Source: Ananas comosus (Eukaryota > Streptophyta > Magnoliopsida > Poales > Bromeliaceae). From it: a stretch of 64,000 nucleotides of DNA. The position numbers and the translations under genes are program-made. The DNA lies in assembly GCF_001540865.1 (NCBI RefSeq), contig NC_033621.1:24816689-24880688 (forward strand). Reading direction: 5' to 3'. Below the pieces are notes generated by a model, which made no database searches, had not been told where the DNA came from, and saw nothing but the letters and a program-made list of their open reading frames with translations. Shown piece by piece: positions 10,501-21,689 of the stretch. Positions within the stretch are counted from its first letter, which is position 1. Each line of letters begins with the position of its first letter.

Positions 10501-13259
10501 ATGTGACATGTGGCATTGAAATTATTGTCCAATCTGATGGAACCTGTTCCCAGTTAATACATGCCATCTATTGTTACATCTTTTAATGGTCTGGACTGTT
10601 AGCTAATGTGCAAGATTCTTTAGCTAAATTTGATATCTACAATCAACTGAAGTCACTATTTTACTGATAAAGGAAATGGATATTATCAGGAAAACTATGT
10701 GCAGAAAAGGGGGAAAAAAATTTAGAGGATGGGTTTAGTCAAATGCATCTCATGTGGATAATGAAGGTTTGGCAGACTAAAGAAGATACTTGGTCAAAGT
10801 TGTGATTAGCACATAAACAGATAATTGGATACGATTGTATTTTTAAAGAAAACTTGCATGACCCAGATATGAGTGAATGAACAGAGTTCAAGCAAATGGG
10901 CATACTTCTTATTTTATGTGAGAGCTAAGTATGAGATTTACAATGGTGTGTGGTCAATCCTGTTAGTGCTTCCTAAACCAGAATGAGTCCATAATTATTA
11001 TCGTTCCATGCAATTTCTTCTCCATCCTATGATTTCGTCATCTCAAGTTGAATTCTTTATTTCTTTGAAGAAGTCCTTAATGCCAATTACTTATATTGTG
11101 GAGAATCCTAAATGATCTTTTGTCTATCCTGCAATTTGGTCCTATAATCTTGTATCAGCTACTACACCTTACAACTGCAGTATGTTTTGACAGTTCATCT
11201 ATTGCATGATTCTATTTTGTCGTCATCTTTGATGTTAGACAGCCGAAGTCTTAAGAATGAGATAGTTACAACTAGCACTTTTTTGCCCTTGAAGAAATAG
11301 TGTTAGTTCTAAGTTCTAACGATCTCGTATCAACCTATTCTGGGAGTAAATGTTAGAACGTTATTGGAAGTCTTGAGAGTTGGAACTTTAAGAATAGCTA
11401 TATTGACCTATATCATTTTTTCCTGGAAAATATATGTTGTTGTGAATGACACCAAAATGACTGATAATCCGACCTGAAATGAAATGCAAGACGAACCCAA
11501 AAACTTTTTTATTTGCTTCCTAGTTTATCCATTCAAAGCTGTTCTCTTGTCGTTTATCACTAAACCCTGATGTATTTGATGTTTATTAACCTTCTTCGCT
11601 TTCTTTGTGCTTCAAAAGTAAAACTACTCCCTGCATCTAAAGATATCATATTTCACCATTTGTGGTCCAAGAGGTAAAGCTGCAACCTGGTTGGCAGATA
11701 ACTTGCCAACTAGCACTATTGAATTAAAGAGGAGCCCGATTTTTTCATTTTGTATTGGGGACATTGGCACCACAGTTTGACAACTAGTCGCAGAATCTAT
11801 CATGCCTTTTTTGTGCTTATTGGTTGTGTTCTAGCTGGTGTCAGTTTATACAGGAGACATTTTGATATGGCTGATGATGATTCTTTTTTAGCTTGTTAAT
11901 TCTGTATTAATTCTTTGTTACTATTGTTGTCTTGGAAAGAACCTTTTTTATCAAAGAAGGCTCCAAATTGATGATCAATTGTGTTTATTTTGTTTTGGTT
12001 AGACGAAATAATGCACGTAAAAATAGCCATATTGTCTCCGTGCTCATGCATGTGTAATCATGGATATTCACAAAAGCCTTATGCTCGTGATCATAAATCT
12101 CTGCCCAATGTTAGTGGTTTATTATACTTGTCCTTAGCTCATGCATGACAGAAGACATGTAAATAATATGATTTTGCCTCGTTGGTATTTTTGGATGCAC
12201 AAATGGCAATGATGTTGAGCTTCCATTTATTTTGCCTCGTTGGTATTTTTGGATGCACAAATGGCAATGATGTTGAGCTTCCATTTATATCTATGTGCCT
12301 GGAAAGTGCTGTGTTCATAATAAAATGTTGAACAGAAGTACATAGTCGAACTTGTTTTATTGCTTAAAACTACTACAGATTCACAGATATGGAGGCTTTA
12401 TCATGGTACTAATTTGAATGTTGAGACAGTTGTACAATTGCATAAATTTGAGAACATCAGCTAGTACCTTATTCAAAAAAACCTGGATTAATAAAATATA
12501 TAGCATCATATGGTTGACACGAGTTGTAATTGTTCCATGCAGAAAAGTTCTGGCGAAAGGGAGTTAGCCGCTTTAAAATCAGTGGCCAGATGCCTGGAGG
12601 AGTACAAGCTCGATCCCTCCGAGCTAGCTGATTTCCATATCAATGAGAGGATCGCCAGATTAGAAAAAGACATTGCAGAAGCTGAGCAGAAACTGCAGCA
12701 GAGGAGCTTAAAGAGAAAGGTGGGGGAGGTGGCGGGTCCCTCTGAAAATCCTGGAGGGAAACGCCCATGGCCGGCTGCTGCCGTATCATCGCCTCGTGTT
12801 GCACCTGAACTGATCAGACAACTGCACGATCAGAAAATAGCTTGTGCGCCCTCTAATCCCAATCTCTTTTACAAAAACTATGTTCCCATTAACATGCTTG
12901 ATGAGGGTTTTCAAGGGTTACATGGTGGGGGTCCAAATGGTGCAGAAGTTAGACCGGGTAACAATGGGAGGCTATTTTATGCAGATACAGCGCACAGCAG
13001 CTTGATGGGGCATCCGCCTTCAGGAGGAGCAAGCTGGTTGCAAGTCAGCCCATTGCAAGCTGGAAGGCCAAATTTTTACTTGCAGGGAGGCCCACAAGCT
13101 TCATCCCTGGCTGACGGAAGCAGAAATGGAAGTGGGAGCTCAGCCGCTGACCTCTACAAGTTTGCAGATGCTGTTTTGGAGCGTGAATCGCGTTATGGCA
13201 ACTCTGGTGCTAGCTATGCTGCACCTAGACCTAGCTATTTTCCATCTCTCAACAGTTGA
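7510..13259 (+). CDS. FRIGIDA-like (FRL) protein with glutamate-rich N-terminus
   Basis: Three exons: 7510-8527, 9952-10124, 12543-13259 (stop TGA), giving 635 aa; both introns (1,424 and 2,418 bp) have GT-AG borders and matching phases. The start at 7510 (MSPPSPSTKEE) is preferred because the 249 bases of open frame upstream are AT-rich with no family similarity. Residues about 10-85 are almost pure glutamate broken by PKE. Residues about 98-140 form a helical stretch (VNSLCALSGALSEFTRQWRD), and about 165-400 are the Frigida domain (ELHALCEGMRGHALRKF, LLLEFYVLSG, LGLTLFVGCFGIPHEF, LIRQESFVEAVELICAFEL). Exon 3 holds a coiled coil (ELAALKSVARCLEEYKLDP, then RIARLEKDIAEAEQKLQQ), a basic KRKVGE motif and a Gly/Ser/Pro-rich tail. 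Relatives act in flowering-time transcription complexes; this paralogue's role cannot be read from sequence. Exon 1 is GC-rich and exon 3 is not. Confidence 0.9.
7537..7764 (+). repeat. GAA/GAG trinucleotide repeat encoding poly-glutamate in the FRL gene
   Basis: Coding microsatellite made of three or four tandem blocks of about 40-60 bases. Each block is a GAA run followed by CCAAAAGAGGAG, giving E-runs punctuated by PKEE. The block structure shows growth by slippage plus unequal exchange. Length is likely to vary between alleles. Confidence 0.9.
12173..12288 (+). repeat. Perfect 58-bp tandem duplication in FRL intron 2
   Basis: The 58 bases at 12173-12230 (starting TTTGCCTCGTTGG) are repeated at 12231-12288 without a mismatch that I can see. 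This suggests a very recent duplication, or an assembly duplication at a read join. Confidence 0.9.
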
Positions 13260-13881
13260 GTTGCAATATTTTATTTTCCTTTTCTCTTTTTCGGATGTAG
13301 GGTGGAATCGAACTTGGTTTTAGGTTCTTCTATATGGAAAGCAATGTGCTGTACATGAGAAATACTGTTTCGCTGATTAAGTTGTATATACATATCGTAC
13401 TCTGTTCCTGAAGGTCAAGATTGACCTACCTGCACAATTGCTGTGCCTCCTTTTCACTTCATCATCGACTGCTGATTTAAGATAATGTAAGAAGCCTTTG
13501 GCAGCATTATTAATTTATTATGTATTTGATACTCTTTTTTTTTATCGGTTTTTGGTGTTACTTCTATTTTCCTAATTAAGTGCATTTTCTGAAGTTCTGT
13601 GTACGCGAGATTTCCGAAGACAAGCCGATTTCAGGATGCATTTTTTGCTTATTATTGTCTAGATTTTCTTGCAGTAGCCTTGTGATTATTATGAAGTGGC
13701 TCGGAAAGTCAAACTAAGTAAGGCACCTAAGAGGCTAAGACCAACAAAAAGCAATACCTAACTTTTCCATACGAGCCGCTCTAACTCACCCTCCTCCACA
13801 GGAGATTAGTTGTGCATCGAGCTAAAATCCCGACATGATTGGATCCCCATTACCTCAAGTTTTTTTTTTAAATTTTATTTT

Positions 13882-13918
<37 letters not shown>

Positions 13919-14456
13919 GAAAAATAACATGCAATTCTTGTAGTTTATTTTTTTTACAAATTAACTCGGCTAGAAACATAGATGGCTTTCAACTTAAAAT
14001 TTTTAATATAGATTATTAAATTTTTAATCAACTGTATATGATTTTTTTTTGTTCTGAATTTAATTTTTAGTCAACTGCACTGGTATATGGTCAGTTTTTG
14101 ATTTCGAGAGTTTGAACCGTCGGGACGGTTCATCAAACTGGAATTTGGATTTGGACCTAAGACTCGTACGTGCCAGCGTGGAGAGGTAGCGGTGCGCGCG
14201 CGCGCGCCAAGCGAAAAGTTGGTAGGGGGAGGGACGAAGGGGAGGAAAGGCCGGGGGAAGGTGGTAGGTAGGCGTCTGACGAGAGCTAATGCGTATGTTA
14301 ACCTCCCAAGACTAAAACGAAACAACGCCAAACAAAACGTACCTACAGCAGGAGAACCCACCGCCGCCGCCATTTCCACCCACCTCCTCTTCCTCCTCCT
14401 ACTCTTCCATCTTTCCCGTCTCTCTCCGATCGATCTCAGCCTCAGCCTCAGCCTCC
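13260..14456. other. Intergenic region between the FRL and RAD52-like genes
   Basis: It contains the FRL 3' untranslated region (to about 13500), unremarkable AT-rich sequence, a (GA)n microsatellite at about 13884-13914, a (CG)n-rich patch with alternating GCGCGC at 14193-14208, and the presumed promoter and leader of the RAD52-like gene. No further gene is supported. Confidence 0.5.
13884..13914 (+). repeat. GA microsatellite
   Basis: About sixteen GA units, preceded by a T/A-rich stretch. It lies between genes. Confidence 0.85.
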
Positions 14457-17400
14457 ATGGAAGCCGCAGCCTCAGCCGTGGCCGGGTCGGCTCTGATCCC
14501 CACCATCGCCGCCGCCGCCGCACGCACGGAGGCGAGGGCGCGGCTGCTGACGTTGTCGTCGTCGCCGTCGCCGTCGCCGTCCCTGTTTTTGAAGAGCCCT
14601 GTTGTCCGGCCTCTTGTGGCCGCGTCCTCGTCGGAGAAGGGGGCGGGTAAGAGGGTGGCGCGTGCTGCGGCGGCCGTGCCAACGAGCAACTACGTGGTGC
14701 CGCTGGACAAGGCCTCCGGGATCACCCGCCCCCTGGTGGAGATCTTGAGGGATCTCAACAAGCGCGTCCCCGACAAGATCATCGATCCCCACCACAACTC
14801 CATCCCCTGGTACATCCGATTCCGCATCTCTTTCTCTTTCTCTTTCTCTTTCTCTTTCTCTTTCTTCCGATGATCTGCTTACCGATTAGAAATTATCAGA
14901 GCATGCTGATTAGTACGCGTAAGATTCTTTTTTTCGTGGGGAACATTCTGTTTAGTGCGGTTATGATGTATCTCTGAGTTCGGTCGCTCATGAGTTTTGG
15001 TCAACTAAGATCTGGAAACTTGATTCTTTTTTCTTTTTCTTTTTCTTTTTCTTTTTCTTTTTTTGTCTGGGTGGGTGTGTTACATCAATCCTTAATTAAT
15101 TGCTGAGATGAAACTAAGATGAGACTTGTTTGAGAATTTGATGAGAATCAGATCTGGAAAAGATAGCTGTTCAAGCTGAGATTTTGGAGTGGTTTCAGAC
15201 TGGGTACTACAAAAGCAGCTGCCGAATAGTATGCCCCCTTAAGCAGATGTGTATATGCTTTAAGTAATTTTAGTTGTCGGTGAGGAATAAACTATGCTCA
15301 AATATTACTCGTTGAATGATTAGTAGCTGCCTGAACTCTCCATGGTTTGTTACCCCCTTGAGCCATATTTTTGTCGGTTTTGGAAAGTTAGAATTTTGTA
15401 CTGAAATATGTGCAAGTTTATGTTTATCGTGTATAACTAGATAGATTTGTCCAATAGAAAATAGCAAAGGTCCTTACATCCCAACAATTTGTGATTTACT
15501 ACACAAGTCCTTCTCTCCACCCAGCTCTAGATGTCCCATTTGGTCAGCCAATCTATCTGCTGCAATTTCTTATCACTGCTTTGTTTAAGTCCTAAGTCCA
15601 TTATTCCATTCCTTTTGATTCTGCGCAATAACATTCATGTTTCTCCCTTGGTCTTTGTGGATTGCTCTTCGTTTGGTTTGCATAAGCTCCTTACCTACAT
15701 ATACATTCTATTCATCACAAACAATTGTTCTTATGTGTTGTGCCATGTTGGTTGTCATAAAATGTGTTCATAGTGGCTATAAATTTCGTGTGTCCAAATA
15801 AGGAGAAGTTTGCTTTTAAACAAGTGCATATACAGTTGTGCCTGTTAATAAACAATGAAAGGCAACAAAATCCTAGTATTAAACTGTAGAACTTCAGCAC
15901 AGCATGGAGCAAAATGATTTGAGGGTTTTGATTCAAGGATTAAGGTACGGAGGTCACTGGCTTATTCAGTTCCTATCTGCTAATGTGGCTTCACCTATGA
16001 AATGTGCCAACTCACAAAGCCTCCTGTACTTCCAGCATTTAACCTTGTCTATTCTGTTAAACTTGTCAAATAAGAAATTCTTGGTTTTTGCTTCTACCCT
16101 TTTTTTTGATAATTTGATAACAATGTCAAATTTTCTTCTGAGAATAGCACATTACCCTGTTGCTTTCAGCTTTTTCCCGAACCAATGATCCCTAGATATT
16201 GGAACCATAAGAATTGCACCTACAACAAGAAATTTGCCTAATTTTTCCATGTACACTAGCAGACATGTTAAACAGTACTACTTTATAAGGCATGTGTGTA
16301 GTCCTATTGAGAATATCTCATTTAAGGTTTTTCAAGCGAGTAAAATATACTCACTTGAGAATTGGCTGGGTGGTTTTTCCATGTAACTACAATGTGCGCC
16401 TTATGCAATTTCTACCTTAGATATGCCGTATTATTTTTTTCTAACTGCTTGTATGTTTGGTGGTTGATTTTATAGGTACCATGCCAACAGAATGTTGAGC
16501 TTTTATGCCCCAGGTGAAGTTCTTTATTTATTTGATGAAACTGATCCAGATAATACAGTTCACAGTTTCCTATCCATGTTCTGGGGAAGAACATTTTGAG
16601 AGGAGCCCGACCTGATTGGTTTCTCATAATACCTGAATTTAGCTATATTAAGCTTCTTTAATTTCTGGGCCATCTTGACATTTTTCTTGTGTCCATCAAT
16701 TTTGGTAATTTATTTTGGATTAGTGCTTGATATGGTATGTCTTATTTTTATTGAGCCTATATTTTAATTATCAATTTCCTTTTTCTTTTCCTTATTGTCT
16801 GTTTTCTTCTTGTTTGGAAATAAATATTGGAGAGAGTTCCTTGCATCTCATTTATTTTGTAGTATCGATTTTGTATTATGGTTAAACTTCTGTTGATCTA
16901 TAGAATAACCCTTTCTATTACTTGAAATATCTTTGTGCATGCCAGGTTTTTAACTGTATTTTCGTTGATATATTGGCATATTATCACCAGATAATGATTA
17001 GTACAATGGCATATTATCACCAGATAATGATGTATACAAGTCACTTGTACTGCTTGTCTTGTTTGTACATGAAATGTTTTTCCTTTTTCTTTCTTATTTT
17101 TTCTTCTATTGTTGTGTTGATTTTCTTTCTTCAGGTTGGTGTGGAGAAGTACGTGATGTTATATTCTCCGACAATGGAAATGTGACAGTGATATATCGTG
17201 TAACAATACGAGGAACAGATGGAGAGGTACTACCCTCGTATCTATTCCTTTTCATGCTTATTGTTTATTTACTAGTTCGAAGATGAACTTACTACTAGTT
17301 TGCTTTTATTGTATCTTAGGCTTAAATGCTTTAGGTGATTTAAAAATAGATCCCAGAACTATATTTTTTTTTCCCCAACTAGATTTTTTTTTTCTTTTGT

Positions 17401-18841
17401 GCCAAGCACAAAATATTTCATGGGTGGAAATTTCTGAAATCATGCAGTATGATAGATGGGGATTGAAATCCAAAAAACAATGTTCAGGTATTTGGTTTCC
17501 AAATGATGCATAGCCGGGGGTTGCACATGCATCTTAGCCTAAATTTTATATGAATGCTAGACGGCTAGATCAAGTAGCAAGTTGAATTGATGCTAGAGAA
17601 ACTATGTAGTCATATATGTTTGTCATGTGGCCTCTGTCAAAGCAAAGCAAGTGATGTTAGTACTGCAGGAACTTTCTCATTAGCCTATGAATCAGCTGTA
17701 GCTATAGCATAATGTTGGATCAATTACCAAAACTACTTACATTGGCTACTATAAACTCTAATATATGGATGGAGCCAAAAATTTAGTCCTGAATCAAGAA
17801 AAAGGATTAGTTTAGCTTGCCTGAGATAGTTGAGACATAAGGCTTTTCTTTTTATTTGTTATGGTTTGAACACCAAAAGTGTGAATGACATACTGTCACT
17901 GCTTGGTGAAGGCTGAGATGGAACGGTGACTATAATTGAAATTCGAGTAATGCTATATGTAGTTTGGACTTTGGAGGAGCTTCTCACAGAAAGTGGTAGA
18001 CCGCCAGTATAAGTTAGGTAGGTAAGCTGTGGATATCAAGTAAAATCTGACATAAGCAAGATATACTTCAGTTTGTGTATTGGGCATCATTTAGGTTCCG
18101 AGTGTTGAACCCTCAGTATAATGTTTAAGTAAAATGTTCATAAATACTGACTTTAGTTATAACAAATTTACAGTAAAAAAGATTCATCTCTCAAAGGCAT
18201 CTGATGCATTAGCATCAGAAAACAGATGAAGACAAATTTAAAGAAGAAAAAAGAAACAAGAAAGAAAGAACTGTTTGGCATCTTAAAATGAATCCTTATC
18301 GCCACCTTGTACCTCTTTCTTTCACGCCTGCTCAGAATGGGATGGCCTTTTGAAACTGTGAAGAAAATATTTTGATATGGGAAAATCTGCCACAGGTGGA
18401 AAGGCAGCCTTTGCCATACAAAACTTGTTGGCAACCTTATATCAAGTAAGAGCGGCTGCCAGATTGTTCCTTCATATGCGGAAGAGCTTTTAATCTGAGG
18501 CCTGGGGGAAAGAGAGAATGAAAAGAAACAAAAGAGATACATAACATCATAGAAACAGTGCTATTTCAGTTTCAATGTAATTTGTGTGTTCTCATAATTA
18601 CTGGAAAAATAACTCTGAGATTCTTGACATATGTGCATGTGTTCATTATGACCTGGGATCTAGGCTTTCCTTCTAATTTGAAGTATGCATGCAGGCACAC
18701 AGGGAGGCAACAGGAACTGTGTCTTTAGAAGATGGCCAGTTTGAAGATCCAGTGGCTGCAGCAGAAGAAGCAGCTTTTTGCAAAGCCTGCGCACGGTTTG
18801 GTTTCGGCTTGTACCTTTACCATGAAGAGGAGGCGCCATAG
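14457..18841 (+). CDS. Chloroplast-targeted RAD52-like single-strand DNA-binding protein (RAD52-2/ODB type)
   Basis: Four exons: 14457-14809, 16476-16513, 17135-17226, 18695-18841 (stop TAG), giving 209 aa; phases 2, 1 and 0 agree at GT-AG borders. Exon 2 is a 38-base micro-exon (YHANRMLSFYAP), easily missed by gene finders. Residues 1 to about 75 are Ala/Ser/Arg-rich with few acidic residues, like a plastid transit peptide. The mature part starts near NYVVPLDKASGITRPLVEIL and runs through IPWYHANRMLSFYAPGWCGE, VRDVIFSDNGNVTVIYRV, AHREATGTVSLEDGQFEDPV and AEEAAFCKACARFGFGLYLY, the plant RAD52-like core. In the known family these proteins bind single-stranded DNA, anneal complementary strands and act in organelle DNA recombination; some also bind intron RNA. 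The gene is convergent with the OB-fold gene. The plastid rather than mitochondrial destination is inferred from the transit region and the closest remembered paralogue. Confidence 0.92.
14826..14866 (+). repeat. TCTTTC microsatellite in RAD52-like intron 1
   Basis: About six TCTTTC units begin some 17 bases after the exon 1 donor. A second pyrimidine tract of CTTTTT units lies at about 15024-15064 in the same intron. Confidence 0.8.
16974..17030 (+). repeat. 33-bp tandem duplication in RAD52-like intron 2
   Basis: GGCATATTATCACCAGATAA recurs with a 33-base period (first copy near 16975, second near 17008), about 105 bases upstream of exon 3. Confidence 0.8.
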
Positions 18842-20204
18842 ATAGAGGGGAATGATTTTCTTCCTAAATTTGTTGAGAATCCAGCAATATCGTTACTTGC
18901 ATGAGTTCATAACTATCCATGAAAATATTTTCTCTCTTAAAAAATATTCACATCCGGAGTAGTACGTGCATATCTCCTATGATGTGAATATCGGGCGCGT
19001 GCCATTTACTTTGCCTCTGTTTTTGAGCTGAACTCTAGGTTGTTGTGTTACTCTTCCTGGGATAATGAACAATAATTAATGTTGTCGTTTCTTGAATTAC
19101 TAATAGTTTAGTTATCTGATGATTTGGTTTTATCCACGGTAATAAGAACAGCCTTTTAATGGCGTCACTTTCATTATTTGGAAAAATATGGTGTTTTCTA
19201 GTAGTTATAGGCCCTAGCGAATCTACTATAACCAACACGACCACAAAACAAAGAAGCTCGCTTAGTAGGTTTTTTTTTCTTTTTTTTTTCTTTAAATGTT
19301 GTCCCCCACCCTCAAGAGCCTATAAAAAGTTTTTTTTTTCTGTTTTTTTCTTTAAATGTTGTCCCCCACCCTCAAGAGCCTATATAAAGGGTCCGTTTGA
19401 TTACACAAAATTGTACCGAATGCAAATACAAATTCGAGAGTTGATTTAATATATTTAACTCCAACTGCTATAGCATTAGGAATTATAGAAGGAGGTTCAA
19501 CTGCAGCAATTAAAAAAAATAATTTTAAATAAAAAAATATGCTTATCTTCTTAATTATTTTTTAAATAATTTTTTTTATATGGGAGATAAACTCACCATC
19601 GTATATATAAAATAATAAAATTTAAAAAATTATTTCTCAACTATATATAACTAAACAAATTATTTATCGTTATAGCGCTTTTCACTACATCTAGCCAAAC
19701 AGAGAGCATATAGTAACAAGTGCTGCATTTTATAGTTAAGAGAGGCCGGACTCCACTTTCTTTCGTTCTTCTTAATCCTTCACCGCAGTCGCATTTAACT
19801 AAGCCATTCCCGTGAGGGTGCTCCGGTTATTTGCAAATGCATTTAACTAAAGCCTGGATAGGGCACGTTTGAATTGATAGTGACCCACGGAGATTCTTCA
19901 CGAGTATGGCAATACCTCGGATGACTGCATCAGTGGTAATTGAAATGCCTCGCAGAGTTGAAAGGTCTGCTAATTCTGAATCTTCTTGTTTTCATCACGA
20001 TATCAGCTCAGAGATTCGTACAAAGGAAAACTGCCAAAATGGGCAAAGACAGAGACATCTCAAAAATTTGTGTAACAACAACGCTTCAGACTCTTTTGGC
20101 TACAGCTGCCTCGCTTAACAAATTAACATACAACACTTCAAAAGCCAAAAAATTTGAATGTACTTGGGAAGTTCGGAGACGACAAAACTTGAACAGCTGA
20201 AACA
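18842..20204. other. Convergent intergenic region between the RAD52-like and OB-fold genes
   Basis: Both genes end here, so it should contain two 3' untranslated regions. It also holds a 60-bp tandem duplication (19270-19389), and directly after it a stretch at about 19389-19708 that starts GGGTCCGTTTGATTAC and ends CTAGCCAAACAGAGAGC. These ends are loosely inverted and resemble a decayed MITE, but target duplications are not clear. No gene is seen; the small frames here lack coding character. Confidence 0.45.
19270..19389 (+). repeat. 60-bp tandem duplication
   Basis: Two consecutive 60-base units, each made of a T-rich run followed by TTTAAATGTTGTCCCCCACC and CTCAAGAGCCTAT. They differ only slightly, mainly in the T-rich run and the final AAAAAG/ATAAAG. 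Confidence 0.9.
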
Positions 20205-21654
20205 TTATGATATTCTTGCATTCCTCAAGGAATTGCAAGTGACCGTGCCTGCTGAAGTCTGCATGGGGTGTGCAGTGCCAGCAAGAAGAACAGCAGCACA
20301 GCTGTCTGTAGTTCTAAGGTGAGGTTGAACAGATTCCCATATCTTCTTCTTCTGGACCTGCAAAAGTACGTAAATCACACTGGTAATCCAAATGGATATG
20401 TCAAGCAAATTGTCAATAAATCATTAAATAAGCAGATTGAGCTATAAACAGTAAGATATACAGCGAAATTTGTATATGGTGAAGTTACTCACACACGGAA
20501 GAACATTTTCACAAAAAGCTAACCCGATGCAGAATCCACTCTGAAGCTCCAAAGACATTATCATTCAAAAAGGTACAAAAGAAACCCCAAACAAGCAATA
20601 TGATAGGAAAATGAGACTTAAATAAATCTTACATCTTGGAATAAAGAGACCATCCAACTTCTGGCAGATGTTGGAACAAGTTATCAGGAAAGAAAAAAGG
20701 AAGACAAGATTGAATAGCTTGAAAAATCAGACAAAGAAGAGAATTGAACTTGTTTGGAAAGAAAGTTCTCAGCCTTAGAAAGGCATGCAAGTAGAAGAAA
20801 GCTATCCAATCAACCCATCAAATGGCCTGAACTACTACTTCCCCCCTCCTTGTCCAATATATGTGAAAAGAGGGGAAAAAAAGAGCGTAAGAAATGGGAA
20901 GAGTATTTCTTGGCATCCTCTAATTTTCACTTGACTACTTTATATATAGTTTTCCTCAGGTCCTTTCTGTTGTTATGTAGATATCTTTCCTCTCCTCTGC
21001 TCTGCTAGGTCATCTCTGATTGATTTTAAGTTCAGATGATACTGCTTATAATCTCTTTCCAAGAAAGATTACCCGACTTTGTTTTCCACTTTCCCTACTG
21101 TCCTAGTCTGCTAATTACGATCTTGTCAGCTAACTAAGATGCTGCCATATTATAGCTTCAATGGAAAATTATCTCATTGGGGTTCTCTTTTCTTTTTTCA
21201 TAATTTGCCTTTCCAGAAAAAAAGAAGAGGTTTCTACATAACGATAAGATGAATTTTGTCTGAATTGGACTAAACATAAATCTTAAGCAAAAGATAACAC
21301 TTGTAATATATATGAAAAATTCAACTATAGATGGTCTAAAGTGAAGACCAGCACCATGTGTTATGATCTGTATGTTAACCTATAGATATAAGTAATCATT
21401 TGATTCTCATGAATCGACTAAATTAAAAATAGGTAGTAAGCTCTAAAAGCATAAAAAAGAGCCAACTTTATCTATGGGTTTATACAGAATGTTATGCTCT
21501 ATGTGGATTTTCAAATTCAAACCTTCTCTATGTGCTTTCTTTTATGTGATAGCTTGATGCACGGGTAGGAGGTCTGGCTTTCCCAAACATGACACTACAA
21601 ATCTAACCAAATAATAGACATATCATAGTCTTCTAAAAGTCATAGGGGGAAAAA

Positions 21655-21689
<35 letters not shown>

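Noticed and set aside
14071..14795. Minus-strand Arg/Pro-rich frames and a second plus-strand frame over RAD52-like exon 1
   Set aside because: GC-rich shadows; only the frame from 14457 continues across the splice into conserved RAD52-like sequence.
19389..19708. Possible MITE with GGGTCCGTTTG ... CAAACAGAGAGC ends
   Set aside because: The inverted ends match poorly and no convincing target duplication was found.
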